From assembly GCA_963921425.1 (NCBI GenBank), contig OY992832.1, positions 29,291,489-29,355,488 of the forward strand: DNA of 64,000 nucleotides. Reading direction: 5' to 3'. The stretch comes from Dryas octopetala (taxonomy: Eukaryota; Streptophyta; Magnoliopsida; Rosales; Rosaceae). A model generated the notes under the pieces. The model did no database searches, was not told where the DNA came from, and worked only from the letters and a program-made list of their open reading frames with translations. A program made the position numbers and the translations under genes. Below, in pieces: positions 1 to 11,299 of this stretch. Numbering within the stretch: position 1 is the stretch's first letter; every line of letters begins with the position of its first letter.

Positions 1-280
1 CCCAAGTTTCGAAAGACCATGACAACATTGTCAGATGGAAAGGTTGTGGAGGCTGATGTATAAAGTCTGCGTGGAGCTGGCATGCCTTACAGGTGGTTGC
101 GAATTTTATTGCACCTTGTACTATTGTCGGCCAATAGTACCCCAACCTTTTTAACTGGGCTGCGAGTTTTGGACCAGCCTGATGAACACCACAAGTTCCA
201 GCATGAGTTTCAAAAAGAGTACGGGCCGCTTCACTTTTAGATAGGCACCTTAAGAGTACCCCGTCGAAGGATCTCCTGTA
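1..280 (-). pseudogene. Integrase N-terminal fragment of the Tat-type element
   Basis: After the stop at 281, the minus frame continues through a segment typical of the gypsy pre-integrase region. It includes the H..H..C..C zinc-binding pattern: a histidine pair near HAGTCGVHQ, then CKACQLH. The catalytic DDE core lies beyond base 1 and cannot be judged. It would have joined element cDNA to host DNA. A stop (TAA family) separates it from the piece upstream. Confidence 0.7.
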
Positions 281-980
281 TCAGGTGTCATTTTGATAGA
301 TGTATCGGGTGGCTCTTCGCCTTACATCAACCCTTCTCTTTGAGTCGGTCGGTAATCTTCCCTGCCGAAGGTATTCTACAATAAGCTGACGCCAGTCTGC
401 TTCTTCCCCATCCTCAGATACGGTCACATTATTTGCTTCATTAATTTCTTCGATACATTCCAATGCTGGGGGTAGTAGTCGGCGTTCCCCAACGGTAATA
501 TGTATATCTTTCATCAGGAAATGTCAAAGACGTTGCCAATTTAGACAACACATCAGCCTTATCATTTTTGGACCTTAGGATATGGCTAATGCAAATGTCA
601 TTGTGACATCGATCAGATACTTCGCTCTTTGGTGGTACGGAAGTAATGCATCACTTTTGACTTCATATTGGTCATTTAGCTGTTTAACAATAAGCTGTGA
701 ATCACCAAATGCTTGGAAACAGTCAAATTGCATTTCTATAGCAACTTTGAGGCCATTGATGAGTGCCTCATATTCTGCTACATTATTTGAACATATGGCT
801 AGAATGGAGAACGAATACGGGATCAATCCCCCTGATGGTGTGATGAACACTATACCTGCCCCCGCTCCTCTTTTCGTGGATGACCCATCAAAATAGAGTT
901 TCCATGGAGAAGCCTCTGTTGTAAAGACTTCCTCATCAGGTAAATCTTCAGGTAGTTCCATATTATCTGGAACAAGATGT
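281..980 (-). pseudogene. Second (plant-type) RNase H plus linker to integrase, Tat-type element
   Basis: The minus frame of 575-961 opens with WKLYFDGSSTKRGAGAGIV, the first strand and catalytic aspartate of an RNase HI fold. It continues with NNVAEYEALINGL (catalytic glutamate) and AFGDSQLIVKQL (third acidic residue). This domain is separate from the RT-linked RNase H and is diagnostic of Tat-lineage gypsy elements. The piece at 281-514 carries the conserved linker (DWRQLIVEYL, RRRATRYIY) that precedes integrase. Frameshifts lie near 515-575 and a stop near 962-1010. The catalytic residues of the domain itself look kept. Confidence 0.85.
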
Positions 981-1009
981 GCGGCTAAGAAATCTACAAG
1001 TGCCTGCCC

Positions 1010-1429
1010 TTATATGGCTTTCTGAGGCACGAACTTGATCTCAAATTTCGACAATAGCAGAGACCATTTTTCTAGGCGCCCTAACTGTATTGGCTTTGAC
1101 ATCAAATATTTGAGAGGATCTGCTCTTGATATCAGGGTGACACTGTGAGAGAGAAGATAGTGTTGTAGCTTCTGTACTGGAAACACTAAGGTCAAACATA
1201 CCTTTTCAATAGGGGTATAATTATTTTTTGCCCCCACAAATGTTCTGCTTAAGTAGTAAAGAGAATTCTCCTTCCCTTTATCATTGTTTTGAGCGAGCAA
1301 TGCCCCCAGAGAGCGCTCCAATGCAGCAATATACAGGATTAGGGGTCTCCCTTTAATTGGCGCCATTAACACTGGAGGTCTCAACAAATATTCCTTAATG
1401 CTGTTAAAACCATTTTGACATGCTTCATC
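1010..1429 (-). pseudogene. RT-linked RNase H domain, Tat-type element
   Basis: The minus frame holds the usual gypsy RNase H order: PLILYIAALERSLGALLAQ (first catalytic position has Ala-Ala where Asp or Ser is usual), NSLYYLSRTFVGAKNNYTPIEKVCL, then LISRADPLKYLM. An in-frame stop near 1428 parts it from the RT and another near 1010 parts it from the second RNase H. With the weakened first catalytic motif and the stops, this is a dead copy. Confidence 0.82.
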
Positions 1430-2366
1430 TCAAATGAATGGTACGTCCTTCTTCATCAGCCTTGAAAAGGGTTGGCATCTCCCAGAAAGGTTTGAAATGA
1501 ACCTTCGTATATAAGCTAGCCTTCCTTGTAGTCCTCGTAATTCCCTCAAGTTGCGTGGAGGAGGCATTTCTTGGATTGCCTTCACCTTAGCGGGGTCAAT
1601 TTCAATTCCTCGATATCTGACACCAAGGAACTTTCCAGATGTAACTTCGAATGCACATTTTAAGGGATTCATTTTGAGTTGATGCTTTCGGAGTCTGTCA
1701 AACACCTTTTTTAAATCGTTCAGATGATGTTCCCTCTTTTTAGTCTTGACAACTAGATCGTTGACGTAGCACTCAATAGTGTTATGAAGCATATCATCGA
1801 AAATGACCGTCATGGCTCTCTGGTAAGTTGCTCCTGCATTTTTCAAACCAAAAGGCATTACAGTATAGCAGAATACTCCTTTAGGAGTGCGAAATGTTGT
1901 AAGCTCCTCGTCTTCGGGCGCTATTTTAATATGGTTGTAGCCCGAAAAACCATCCATAAAAGACAATGCTCCGAACCCGGTTGTAGCATCCACCAAGAGT
2001 TCGGTAATAAGGAGTGGGAACTCATCTTTTGGGCATGCTTCATTGAGATCTCTGAAATCAATGCAGACTCGTATTTGACCATTCTTTTTCTTGACTGGAA
2101 CAACACTGGCAAGCCATGTAGGGTACTGAACCTCTCGAATGAAACCAACATCTTTTAACTTGTAGATTTCTGCTTCAATTTGGATTGCCAGCTCTGGGCG
2201 AAATCGGCGTCGAGCTTGCTGCACATAACGACATTGATTTGATACATTCAACTTGTGAACTGCAACTTTTGGGTCTAAACCAGCCATGTCTTGATATCCC
2301 CATGCAAATACATCCTGATATTCTTGTAGAACACATTCATAAGCCTGTAGTTCATCTTGAGTCAAT
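1430..2366 (-). pseudogene. Reverse transcriptase domain with mutated catalytic box, Tat-type element
   Basis: The minus frame gives a long uninterrupted gypsy RT. It has RVCIDFRDLNEACPKDEFPLL (palm), SFMDGFSGYNHIKIAPED, FCYTVMPFGLKNAGATYQRAM, the active-site segment CYVNDLVV, and the thumb motif GKFLGVRYRGIEIDP. The family's YVDD box reads YVND here, so a metal-binding aspartate is lost. Going from the usual GAC to the AAC seen needs one G-to-A change in a CpG. The RT would have copied element RNA into DNA. Upstream the frame is broken in 2367-2765. Confidence 0.92.
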
Positions 2367-2765
2367 AGCGCGCTAACGAAGATAGGTTTTGGTTCGTTGG
2401 TTGTTCCAAGATTAATTTCTTGAAGCTCATCAATAGTGGCTTGACCTCCGTCCTCAATTTGAGATGAGGCTGGCTGGGCAATATCAATGAATTCTTCTAT
2501 TCTTTTACCGCTGGCGATTCCTTGGTCCTTTATAGGTTTCTCAACAATGGAAACACAATTGGCTTCGGTGGAATAATCTGTTTCTTCCTGTCTTTTGGGA
2601 TCGTTGACATTATTCTAAATTTTCTTTTCTTATTCAATTTCCATTTACTTTTTTGAGATTTTTTTGTTGAAGTCATCCCAAGTCGTTGAAAAACTGAAGT
2701 GTGTGATGAATTTAGGTTTTCAAAACGCTAAAAGACTGATTTGCGAGGCCTACCTTCAACTTTTC
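2367..2765 (-). pseudogene. Broken protease-RT linker of the Tat-type element
   Basis: This stretch joins the protease frame to the RT frame on the minus strand. It carries several stops and at least one frameshift. A short readable piece upstream of the RT (ATIDELQEINLGTTNEPKP) matches the acidic linker usual before gypsy RT. No separate gene is seen. Confidence 0.6.
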
Positions 2766-5111
2766 CTAGCCGCTGAAAGACTGAGGAACGAGAAACCACA
2801 TCTGATTGAAACTCTCGAACATGTTCTTCTCGTGGTCTGTAAGAGTACATGGCTCGAGGCTTTTCGGTTCTTGTTCAGGAAAAGATGCTTTAAATATGCC
2901 ATTTTCATGTTGCACTATGAGATTAGTCGTCTCTTTCCTGGCTTTACGCCTTTCGATTCTTATCTTCAGTGGAAACGGTGTGGGCATTGTAGTTGCATTC
3001 TTGTAGGAAACCACCATTTTACTGTAGTCTCCCCTTTTCTGGACAGAAATGACAAAGCTGCTCCCTGGGATTGACTGATCAATTTTCTGTAAAGGCCGAG
3101 TGTAGCTTGTCATTAATGATGTCATTGTGTCTTCTACTGAAGATAATGCCTTCTGACCGGGTTCTTTTTTAGCCTTTAGAGAATATTTGAAAGCCACTTC
3201 TGACTTCGAGTTGAGGTTGCTTGAGCTTTTGATAGCCAAAGAACTGGTTTGGTGAAGTGTTTCTCTAGTCTGAACCGACTTTGATGCTTTAGATACTTCT
3301 GAATCTGAAGTCTTTTGTTCGTCAACTTTGGCATCTTTTCTGTACTTGCCTGTAAGCTTAATTCGAACCTGTTTAGATTGCTTCAACGCTTCGACCTTCT
3401 GCTTTTCCAACTCTGTTTTAAAGCCCATGCTTTTAGTGGTTTCGTCATCTTGTGATACAATAACAAAACCAGGTGACTTATACCACTTTGCATCGGAGTA
3501 ATTGACTTCCTCAAATTCGAACGGGTCAGTGTCAGCAACAACTTTCTTGACTCTTCCGTCCAACACAAACTTGAAGCACTGATGTAGTGTAGAAGGCACA
3601 ACTCCATATGTATGGAGCCAAGGCCGCCCAAGCAAGGCATTGTAGGACGTCTTGGCATCAATCACATAGAAGAAAACTCTTGAGATTAACTCCCCAATCT
3701 TACATTGTAATCCAATGGTACCCATGACTCTCTGTCCTTCTTGGTTAAACCCTTGAATTGTCATTGTTGAGGGAGATAATTGTTGAGGTTCCATCCCCAA
3801 GGAGCGGAGTGACTTTAATGAGATAATGCTTACAGCGGAACCACAATCAAGCATGATTCTCTTAACCAGCGTGTCTCCAATTTGGCCTGAAACATACAAG
3901 GGTCGGTTATGATCTTGAAACCCAGGTAATCGATCACTGTCATCAAATGTGATTTTGGATAGACAACAAGTGCAGGCTTTTTGTGTCACAACTGCTGATT
4001 CTGCTGTCTCCATACTTTCCTTATACGATTCTAGACTGGTTAGTGCCATAATAAGCGCCTCTCGAAGCTCGCTTGACATTCGTAGAGCGTCATAAACACT
4101 CAAAAGAGCTGGGATGCGCTTCAAATTGGCCAGAATATCATATTTGGCCTTATGCGGCTTTTTAGTGTCCTTGACCAGCATCTTTGCTTTGTCCCTTTTA
4201 GGTTCATTTGCCACTAAAGTAAACAACGGGACCTCATCCAAAGTTCTTTCTTTTTGGGACAGGATGAGAACCTTCTTAGTGCTGGTCTTGTCCCCTTTAG
4301 AGGATGGGTCAACCACCTCTTTATCTTTATTTTTGTCAGCAGATGGAATGCGTTGGCCAGAACGCAAGGTGATTTCACCAACTTCTTTTTCACCCTCATC
4401 ATCAACGAAGGTCACAGAACATTGCACAACTTCGTCCTCTTCTTCCTCAGAATCACTTGAGAAGAATTCAGCTGGTAAAAACTCTGTAAGGGTGATTGGC
4501 ACCCTTGGTGGTTGTTCGTACTCCTCCTCTTGAGGAACTCGAACCTTCTTTTGTGTTTTTTTCTTCTTTTTCGTATTCTTCAAAGATGGTCTACCTTGAA
4601 ATTTTATACCAGGGCGAGTGGAAATTCCTGATGAGGGAATCTTGGACATTGTTTTAACCCTACGGCTGAAAGTCTTCCATCCCTCTGTAGACTCATCTGA
4701 TGATGTTGATGAATCTTCCCAAATATCTAAACTTGGTGCTGTCATTAGCTCGTATAAGGTCGGGATGTTGGGGTTTCCAGCCATTGGCATGTCTGGGTAG
4801 GCTTGTACTTCCGTGACCTCATTGTCAACCTTGAACCCTACAGACACTGCACCTTCTGGTAATGAGATAGTTGGAGTAAGTTCAACAACTTCCACCATAT
4901 TTGCATCTGCCTTCTTGGGAGAATCGAGTGTTATTTGATTGTTTTTAATCATTTCCTGCACCTTGTCCTTGAAAACGTAACTGTCCTTTAAAGAATGACT
5001 AACAATTCGATGAAACCGACAATATTTAGGATCATTGGTTCTGTTAACTTCAGCTGGCCACTTAGGCTCGAGAAGTTTGATGAGACCTGCTTCATGGAGA
5101 TTGTCAAACAA
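2766..5111 (-). pseudogene. gag C-terminus and aspartic protease of the Tat-type element
   Basis: This is a 781-codon open stretch on the minus strand. The first ~70 residues finish gag and include the segment YCRFHRIVSHSLKDSY, which is typical before the protease in this family. An acidic and lysine-rich low-complexity region follows (about residues 130-330). The retropepsin has the active-site motif MLDCGSA near residue 421 and ends with NALLGRPWLH near residue 495. The protease would cut the polyprotein. Its catalytic Asp is present, unlike that of the RT. The C-terminal 250 residues are lysine- and serine-rich linker. It is kept as a pseudogene because the upstream gag frame and downstream RT frame are both interrupted. 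Confidence 0.85.
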
Positions 5112-5900
5112 TTCTTCAATATCATCGACGTCGAAAGAATACTTGACTTCTTTTCATTCCTTAAGAGTCAATCTTCTCAAAGGTTCTTTAGCCTTGCCTT
5201 TATCATTTCCTTTATTTGTCTTGACAAAGGTAGACATTGACTTTTTCTTTGTATTTGACTTCTTGTTATCAGTCTTCTTTTCTCCGAATTGTATTTTCGG
5301 AGTTGGGGTCTTAGCTTTTTGGCGAGCAATTTGTTTCTCAACGTTACATGCTATTGATACTAGAGCATTAAATGTCTGAGGCTCTGCGGTTGACACAAAT
5401 GTCGCAACATCTGGTGAAAGATTATTCATACACATTTGTACTAATCCCAACTCGGAGAACTTTTCTGGACACTACAAATTAAGGCCTCTCCATCTGGTAA
5501 TGAAGTCATTTACGCCCTCATTATCTTTTTGTTTGGTCTCTGCCAGGTCAGTAATTGTAACTTTTTTCTTTTAGTTGACAAACTGGGCGAGGAATGCCTT
5601 TTGCATGTCATCCCATGTTTTAACTGATCCTGGCTCTAATTGAGTATACCATGTGAAAGCCGAGCCACTGAAAGACTGAACGAACTGCCTAACCAGTAAG
5701 GCATCTGACTGGGAAGTTTCGCCACAAGAAGAATAAAAATGAGCTAGATGCTTGTGAGGAGTGATGTTTATTCCGTCGAACTTATCGAAATTTGGCTGAC
5801 GATAAGTCTTGGGAAAGGGTATAGTATCAAAATAGTCGGGATACGGCTTTCGATACCCGAGCATAGGTTGAGTTAATGACTTCTAGAAATCTTGGATCCC
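5112..5900 (-). pseudogene. gag capsid region of the Tat-type element
   Basis: Two open pieces (5571-5864 and 5154-5450, minus) carry the Retrotrans_gag pattern. The signature runs from NFDKFDGINITPHKHLAHF through LLVRQFVQSFSGSAFTWY to SVKTWDDMQKAFLAQF, then a segment with DLAETKQ and FITRW, then LGLVQMCMNNLSPD. A TAA stop interrupts the domain near 5571, another stop lies near 5470, and a third ends the piece at 5154. Gag would form the particle that packages element RNA. No CCHC knuckle is visible, as is usual for this branch. Confidence 0.85.
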
Positions 5901-5978
5901 TTTGGCTCTCATCGCTTGGATTTCTAGCGGAGTTATCCCGCCCGAGAAGCCTTCCTTCTCCATTACTTTCTTTTCCAA

Positions 5979-7196
5979 CTATTTCTTTTTCTCTTCTTCC
6001 CATCTTTTCAACTCTTCATTTTCAAGGACATTTTTTTGTTTTAAATTGGCTTTAGTGACCAATTCTGCTGCGAGTCGTAAGACTTCCTCTTCTTGCCTTT
6101 CTTTCATAACATTTAATTCAGCCTCTTGTCGTACCCTCATGGCATTCATTTCGGCTTCTACTTCGGCGAGCCTCCTTAACAATTGTTGATTCTGCTCCTC
6201 AATGTTTGAGGTGTCGGTCATCATCATCTGCATTCCTTCAGAATCCTTATCCACTGGCATGCCCAACTGTTGGAGTTGAGGTGTTGTGTCTTGGGTAAGG
6301 AACAACTGTTGTCGAAGTGGTTCATCAAATATGGTCATGAGTTTGGTTATCCCTTTATGAATAAGTCCGTCAACTACATGTGGTGATTTTTCTAGTTTTT
6401 CAGACTGTTCTTGTCTTCTAACAGAATGCCTCGGCTCTTCCAGCCTAGCGGTAATGTCGGCGGCCAATTCTTGTGGGTTTTTTGCGAAAGCACGAGCTTT
6501 CGACCGAGTGATAGGGCCTGTAAAGGAAGAAGACCCAAGTTGGAGTTTGGGAGTTGCCCCCAACTGCATGAGGGATTTAGAGATCGCTTGCTTCCGAACT
6601 TCGTCATCAGAGAACGCTCTCTTGTGCACTTTGGATGTTCTCTGTTTCTTTGGGAATGAAATGTCAATACACTTACCGACCCCCTTTGTCGAACCAGTGG
6701 GTTCTGAACCTTGATCTTTCAGGTGGAGACTTGCAACAACCCCTTCTTTTTCGAAGCCAATGGGCTCCGTTGTTGATTCCTCAGAGGTCTGAAACGAAGA
6801 TTGGGTGGACTCGGAGTTTAGGGTTTTGGGGCTAATAGGAGCCTCGTCTTCCTTTTCAATGGAGGTGACCATCACTAACTCTGTGATGGGTAAGTAGACC
6901 AGCACTGATCCGACCATGACGTAAGGGGCAACTGGTGCCTTGTTCAAAGGCTTAACGGCCTTGGGAACTTCTACGATCGGGGCCTTAAAGGCAATCGAAG
7001 CCAGTATGGTCTCGATTGTCTGGGCTTGGGCCTCTCTCTTCCTTTGGGCTCTTGCGGCCCTCTTTCTTACATTGCGGAGGGCATTCTTGGAGGGAGCCCT
7101 CTTCGGTTGGCTCCTTGCCACCTTTACTCTGGTTGTGTTGGCCCTGAATCCATTGGTTCTCGGGATGTAGCTTGAAAGCAGGGTCTGACTGAGCAC
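5979..7196 (-). pseudogene. Upstream ORF / N-terminal gag extension of the Tat-type element
   Basis: This is a 405-codon open frame between the LTR and gag. The N-terminal ~80 residues are very basic (many Arg and Lys, RNVRKRAARAQRKREAQAQ). The middle is Pro/Ser/Thr-rich. The last ~70 residues form a coiled coil rich in Glu, Met and Arg (AEVEAEMNAMRVRQEAEL). Tat/Ogre elements often have an extra ORF ahead of gag with no known function, and this one sits in that place. A stop follows at 5979, then about 80 bases run into gag. The ATG at 7196 was chosen because no earlier in-frame Met lies within the leader. Confidence 0.6.
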
Positions 7197-7361
7197 AAAT
7201 GACTTTTTGTATCTCGTTCTTCAACGGACTGAGTTTCAGGGAGAGCATGAAAGTAGACGGTGATTTGAGGTGCAATTTGTTTCTCTTTGTGTGTTTTGAA
7301 AAGAATCTTGAGAGTCAAAACATCACAAAGAAGAATGGGTCCCACCGGGCGTACCGAATTA
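7197..7361 (-). other. Leader of the Tat-type element with probable primer-binding region
   Basis: This short non-coding stretch lies between the LTR inner end and the first ORF. Just inside the LTR, the minus strand reads TTCGGTACGCCCGGTGGGAC, which resembles a tRNA 3'-end complement. I cannot assign the tRNA. Confidence 0.45.
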
Positions 7362-8719
7362 TGTTGAACAAAAAAAATGGTTAATAAATAGTAAATATTA
7401 CCCAACATAATTTCACCCCAATTCATTTATGGAATAAGGGTTTTTATTATTTTGGGTACGACCCATTCAAGATGGAGTACATCTCTTAATTACAGTCCCT
7501 TGACTCAAGAGAACACCCTTTGATTCCAAATATAATGAAACCAACAGATTACTTTGTGAGTGTTTGGATTTCAAACAGGTAAAAGACCCATTGAAATGAA
7601 ATTTATTTGTGATTGCAGTTGCACTCGTATTTTAGGTTGCCTACGTACCCATTGCAGGATCAAACCACACGTAGTTCCAAGATTTTAGAATTTAAATGGT
7701 TGATGACCCATTTAAATGAATTGTGTAATTTGGGTAGGGTTAGAGCCCTCAGATTTGACTCGAGAAATTAACTCAGGGACTTTGTGTGTGAGACAAATTT
7801 CTGGAAAAATTTGGATGTATTTGATTTGGTTGCGGTTGAACCTAAATTTTAGTAGGTTGCCTACATACCCATGACGGGATCAAACCGAATATAGTTCATT
7901 ACAATGAAATTTGACAAAATTGCGAAATTAATTCGGTAACTTTGTGTAAGAATTAATTTCAAAGAAATTTGGAGTAATAGAAATTTGATTTGACCGCAGT
8001 TATATGCAAATTTAATCCACATTGCCTACGTACCCATTGTGGGATCAAACCGGACGTAGTTCACACAATTTGAGAGATTTTATTTGTGTTGTTTTGTTTT
8101 GACTTGGTTGGCTTTATGCCATTTTGGAGGGTTGGTTTTGTACCAATTTGAGAGGTGGTTTTGTACCATTTTTTAGCTTTTTGAATTTGAGGTTTAGGAT
8201 TTGAATTTTGAAAGAGGAAGAATTTTCTAATTTGGCTTGATTGGTTTTGTACCAAAAGAAGACTTAAGATTTTTTTAAAAATTGAGGTACGTGAACTTGA
8301 CCTAATAAATTAAATTAATCACTTTAAGTGTGCGTAATTAATTTAGATTATTTTAGGTCATTTAAAATTTTGGGCTTGTAGAATATTAAGATGGGTAGAA
8401 ATTTTGTGAACCCATCGAATCAGGCCCGAATTCCAAATTAGTTCTCTTCCTCTGTTGCCTTAACGATCTGCCAGCCCATTTATCCAAACCTTTGCTAGCT
8501 GACCAATTTTATTTGAGACCCACCACACATGAGTTTCCTTGCTTCAGTTGACTTTCAAATTGAAAGAATAAGCTTTGGACTCAACCATCAATACTCAAAG
8601 TCCCACTTAAATTGGGAAGAGAAGTCCCAATTTCATTTAGTTTAAAAGAACTGCTCCTATTTAAAGGGAAGTCACGACCTTCATTCTTTACCAAGAACTT
8701 CCTCTCACTTTTCTCAACG
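7362..8719 (-). repeat. LTR of the Tat-type element (outer boundary uncertain)
   Basis: On the plus strand the LTR begins TGTTGAAC, so read with the element it ends GTTCAACA next to the leader. The stretch 7380-7600 matches, in reverse complement, the LTR at 60355-60821 (shared core GGGTACGACCCATTCAA). A second block near 8270-8330 also matches that LTR. Internally there are three diverged repeats of a motif reading like TTGCCTACGTACCCATT and GGATCAAACC (near 7635, 7855 and 8020). The outer end is put at 8719 because TCTCAACG there resembles the expected TCAACA terminus. This is a guess. Confidence 0.6.
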
Positions 8720-9769
8720 CTGCAATGAGGTAGGATGCCATGAGGTTTGCTCTTCCGTCTCTGTTTCCTTATGTCTTCAACCTCTTTTTATGACTGACTT
8801 TTATTCTTGTCTTGCAGATTTGAAACAAAGAAGAACATTAGAATAATATATAGGTTTTGAATTGCAGGAAGTCCAAAAGGTGGAGTCAACCTTTCTTTTT
8901 TAATCCACTTGTATCCTTTGTCTTTATGTCATAAAACAAGTAAACCCCCCATCCTTTCTATGGCAGGCCATCACGTGGAGGGCCAAAGAAATCCTTTGTT
9001 TCTTCATTGTTAGTCACACCCAAATAAAGAAAACTAATAGACCATTGTCTTTGATCAACTTTATCTGGTCTAAAACTTCTTTTAGAAGGCTGACTACTTT
9101 CTTTCAGTGCAGAAGCAAATATTAATTTAGGAGAGGTGTCGATCCAACACGTGACGCCAAGGTATCAGACTATTTCCTTTCCGCATTGTCATTGTCATAA
9201 AAAAGAAATTAATACTTTTTTTGTTTGTTTGGCCCCTTTATATTTACCAAACACCAAACTGATATTTTATTTGGCAGTGAAGGAAAAGAAAAGAAAGAAC
9301 ACTCTTCAGTTGATTTGCTTCTCCAAGTGCCGCCACTTCTTCGTTTTTTTTATTCTTTTTTTTTTTTCTCTTGCCTTATCCTCTCTTACTGCAGGTGAAG
9401 AGTCCCTCGTTCCCCTCTGCATCTTCTTTGGCTTTCATACAAACAAGACTTGAAGGTCTTTTTTTTTTTTTTTTATGTTCGTATATATATATTTTTTTAT
9501 TTGCAGCAACTTTTTTTTTTGTTTGAACCAACATCTGATTTGGTATCATGTTTTAACAGAGAAGGAAAAGAACAGAGGATTTAGACAAGAATCCTTAAAA
9601 GGTCAATGTTTGTTTCCCTTTTTTACTTCGCCGTTGGGAGAAACCCATCTTTGCTTATTTTTTCTTTACACGGCTTGACCCCATTTTTCTTTTGCAGGTG
9701 ATTCTTAATTCTCGCCCATTTTTGTATATTTTCAGAAAAGAACAGTAATGACTCGATCACATATTCTTC
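8720..9769. other. Gene-free stretch, pyrimidine-rich
   Basis: No protein family is recognised. The plus strand is T/C-rich with long T runs (9350-9370, 9460-9530) and several TTTGCAG-like sites resembling splice acceptors. It may still be part of the long LTR or leader of a Tat-type element, but I found no match that proves this. Confidence 0.4.
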
Positions 9770-9889
9770 ATGGATTCACTTAGAATTCAAAGAAGATCCC
9801 AATGGATTCGCTTAGAATCCAAAGAAGAACCCAATGGATTCGCTTAGAATCCAAAGAAGAACCCAACAGATTCATTTAGAATCCATAAG
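9770..9889. repeat. 32-bp tandem repeat, about 3.75 copies
   Basis: Copies start at 9770, 9802, 9834 and 9866. The unit starts ATGGATTCGCTTAGAATCC and ends AAAGAAGAACCCA. Copies 2 and 3 are identical, and copies 1 and 4 carry a few substitutions. It is not in an open frame of any length. Confidence 0.92.
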
Positions 9890-9940
9890 TTACCCTTTGG
9901 AATGGTCATTTGTGGTGCTGCGCGGACACCGATTTGGACT

Positions 9941-10036
9941 GTAGTGACCATGGCCACTACGAAAAATAGCAGCCTAGAATTGAGTTCATAGTGCCTATGG
10001 GCACCACCCAGCCCAAAGGCTCGCTGCTATTAAATC
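9941..10036. other. Hairpin-forming inverted repeats
   Basis: GTAGTGACCATGGCCACTAC at 9941-9960 is a 20-bp near-palindrome with one mismatched pair. Directly after it, AATAGCAGCC pairs with GGCTCGCTGCTATT about 50 bases on, giving a second stem-loop. Function unknown. Confidence 0.5.
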
Positions 10037-11299
10037 AACGACCAAAAATGAAAGAAGGGTTTGAGAAATATGATGGGAAAAACTGTAACCTTCAAAGAGA
10101 ATATCTTTTATCCTCATACAAGAGTTATACCTTGGACTAACTCTTTGCAGCACCTTTGAATTTCTGAAAAGAAATGCCTTCCTTTTCTCTCTGTTCGTTC
10201 AGCCTTTTGTTAATTTGATTCCTCATTTTTCTTTTTCAAAGCTTGAATGACCCTTTCATAGACCACACTAGAGGCTACAGATGAGATAGAGATAAAATCC
10301 AATTTAAACTTCATAGCGTTGATGATCACTTTAGTTTAATTTCAAATGAGTTATCTCCATCTATTTATCTGTTTATCTCTTCTCTCTAATATTTTTATTT
10401 TATTTTTTTAGAACTTTAATACCTTTTGGAAGCTTCTCACGTGGGATAATCCTCACTCATTTCAAATTTCAAAGGTGAGATTTTTTTTATTTCAACATAC
10501 ATATACATAAATATATTTATAATTAACATTTACAAAATATAAATATCTCATATTTATGATATTGGGCTTTACCTAAATCCAACTTACTTGGGCTTTGAGC
10601 TTTGTTTAGGTATGACCCAAATATTAATTACAACTACAAGCCCAAATCCAATTTGAACTTTAATTAATTATTCTTAATAATCTTTCATCTACCGTTCTAT
10701 TGCTTGATCATCATCCTTATATAAAGTGTGACTTCTTAGGTTCTAATTCTTCTGGCAGTGGAATCAGCTTCCATTAGAAACACTTATAAAATAAGAATAA
10801 ATTAATAAATCATATTTATTAATTAATTCTTTATTCCACAGGATGTGATTGACATCTAGCAGCGTATCATGACTACCTAGAACTACCAAAATATTAGTGA
10901 ACCTATTCAATTATAATCTGATTGTAATATATCCTTCTGTCATACAATAACTCGAACATAAACAATAGGGCATATATGGAAACTGTTTGTCAATCCCCAA
11001 TAAATATTCATATGTCTAGATATCTTCTAACATATGTTGTCCAGTTCTTATGATTTGAGAATACTCCTTTCTTGAATTATAATTTACTGCTTTGGCTAGA
11101 GTCTCAAGGACAACTATCATAGAATGTCAAATAGGTTATTTGCCTTCTTTACGAAAAGTGGCAAATCCCTTGTCGTACAACTATGATCCTTCGTACATGA
11201 ATTACTAGACCCAATCCATACGTACACCAAGTCCGTATTGCAAGTATGGTTACATTTTATAGTCAAGTCTAGCCATGTATACACAAGGTAACCCATAGA
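10037..11299. other. Gene-free AT-rich stretch
   Basis: No reading frame is supported. The text from about 10560 to 11290 reads like an old LTR or other retroelement non-coding DNA, but I could not find its ends. Confidence 0.4.

Larger units (their letters stand above)
1..7196 (-). mobile_element. Ty3/gypsy retrotransposon, Tat-type, internal region (3' part outside window)
   Basis: Read on the minus strand, the order is: upstream ORF, gag, protease, RT, RNase H, a second RNase H, then the start of integrase, which runs off the window at base 1. The second, plant-type RNase H between the RT-linked RNase H and integrase is a known mark of the Tat (Ogre/Retand) branch. Stops and frameshifts separate almost every domain, so this copy cannot make its proteins. 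The LTR lies to the right, from 7362. The segments are listed below. Confidence 0.88.

Noticed and set aside
9136-9678. Phe/Cys-rich plus frames as membrane proteins
   Set aside because: Translation of T-rich DNA gives Phe and Leu. No conserved motif is seen.
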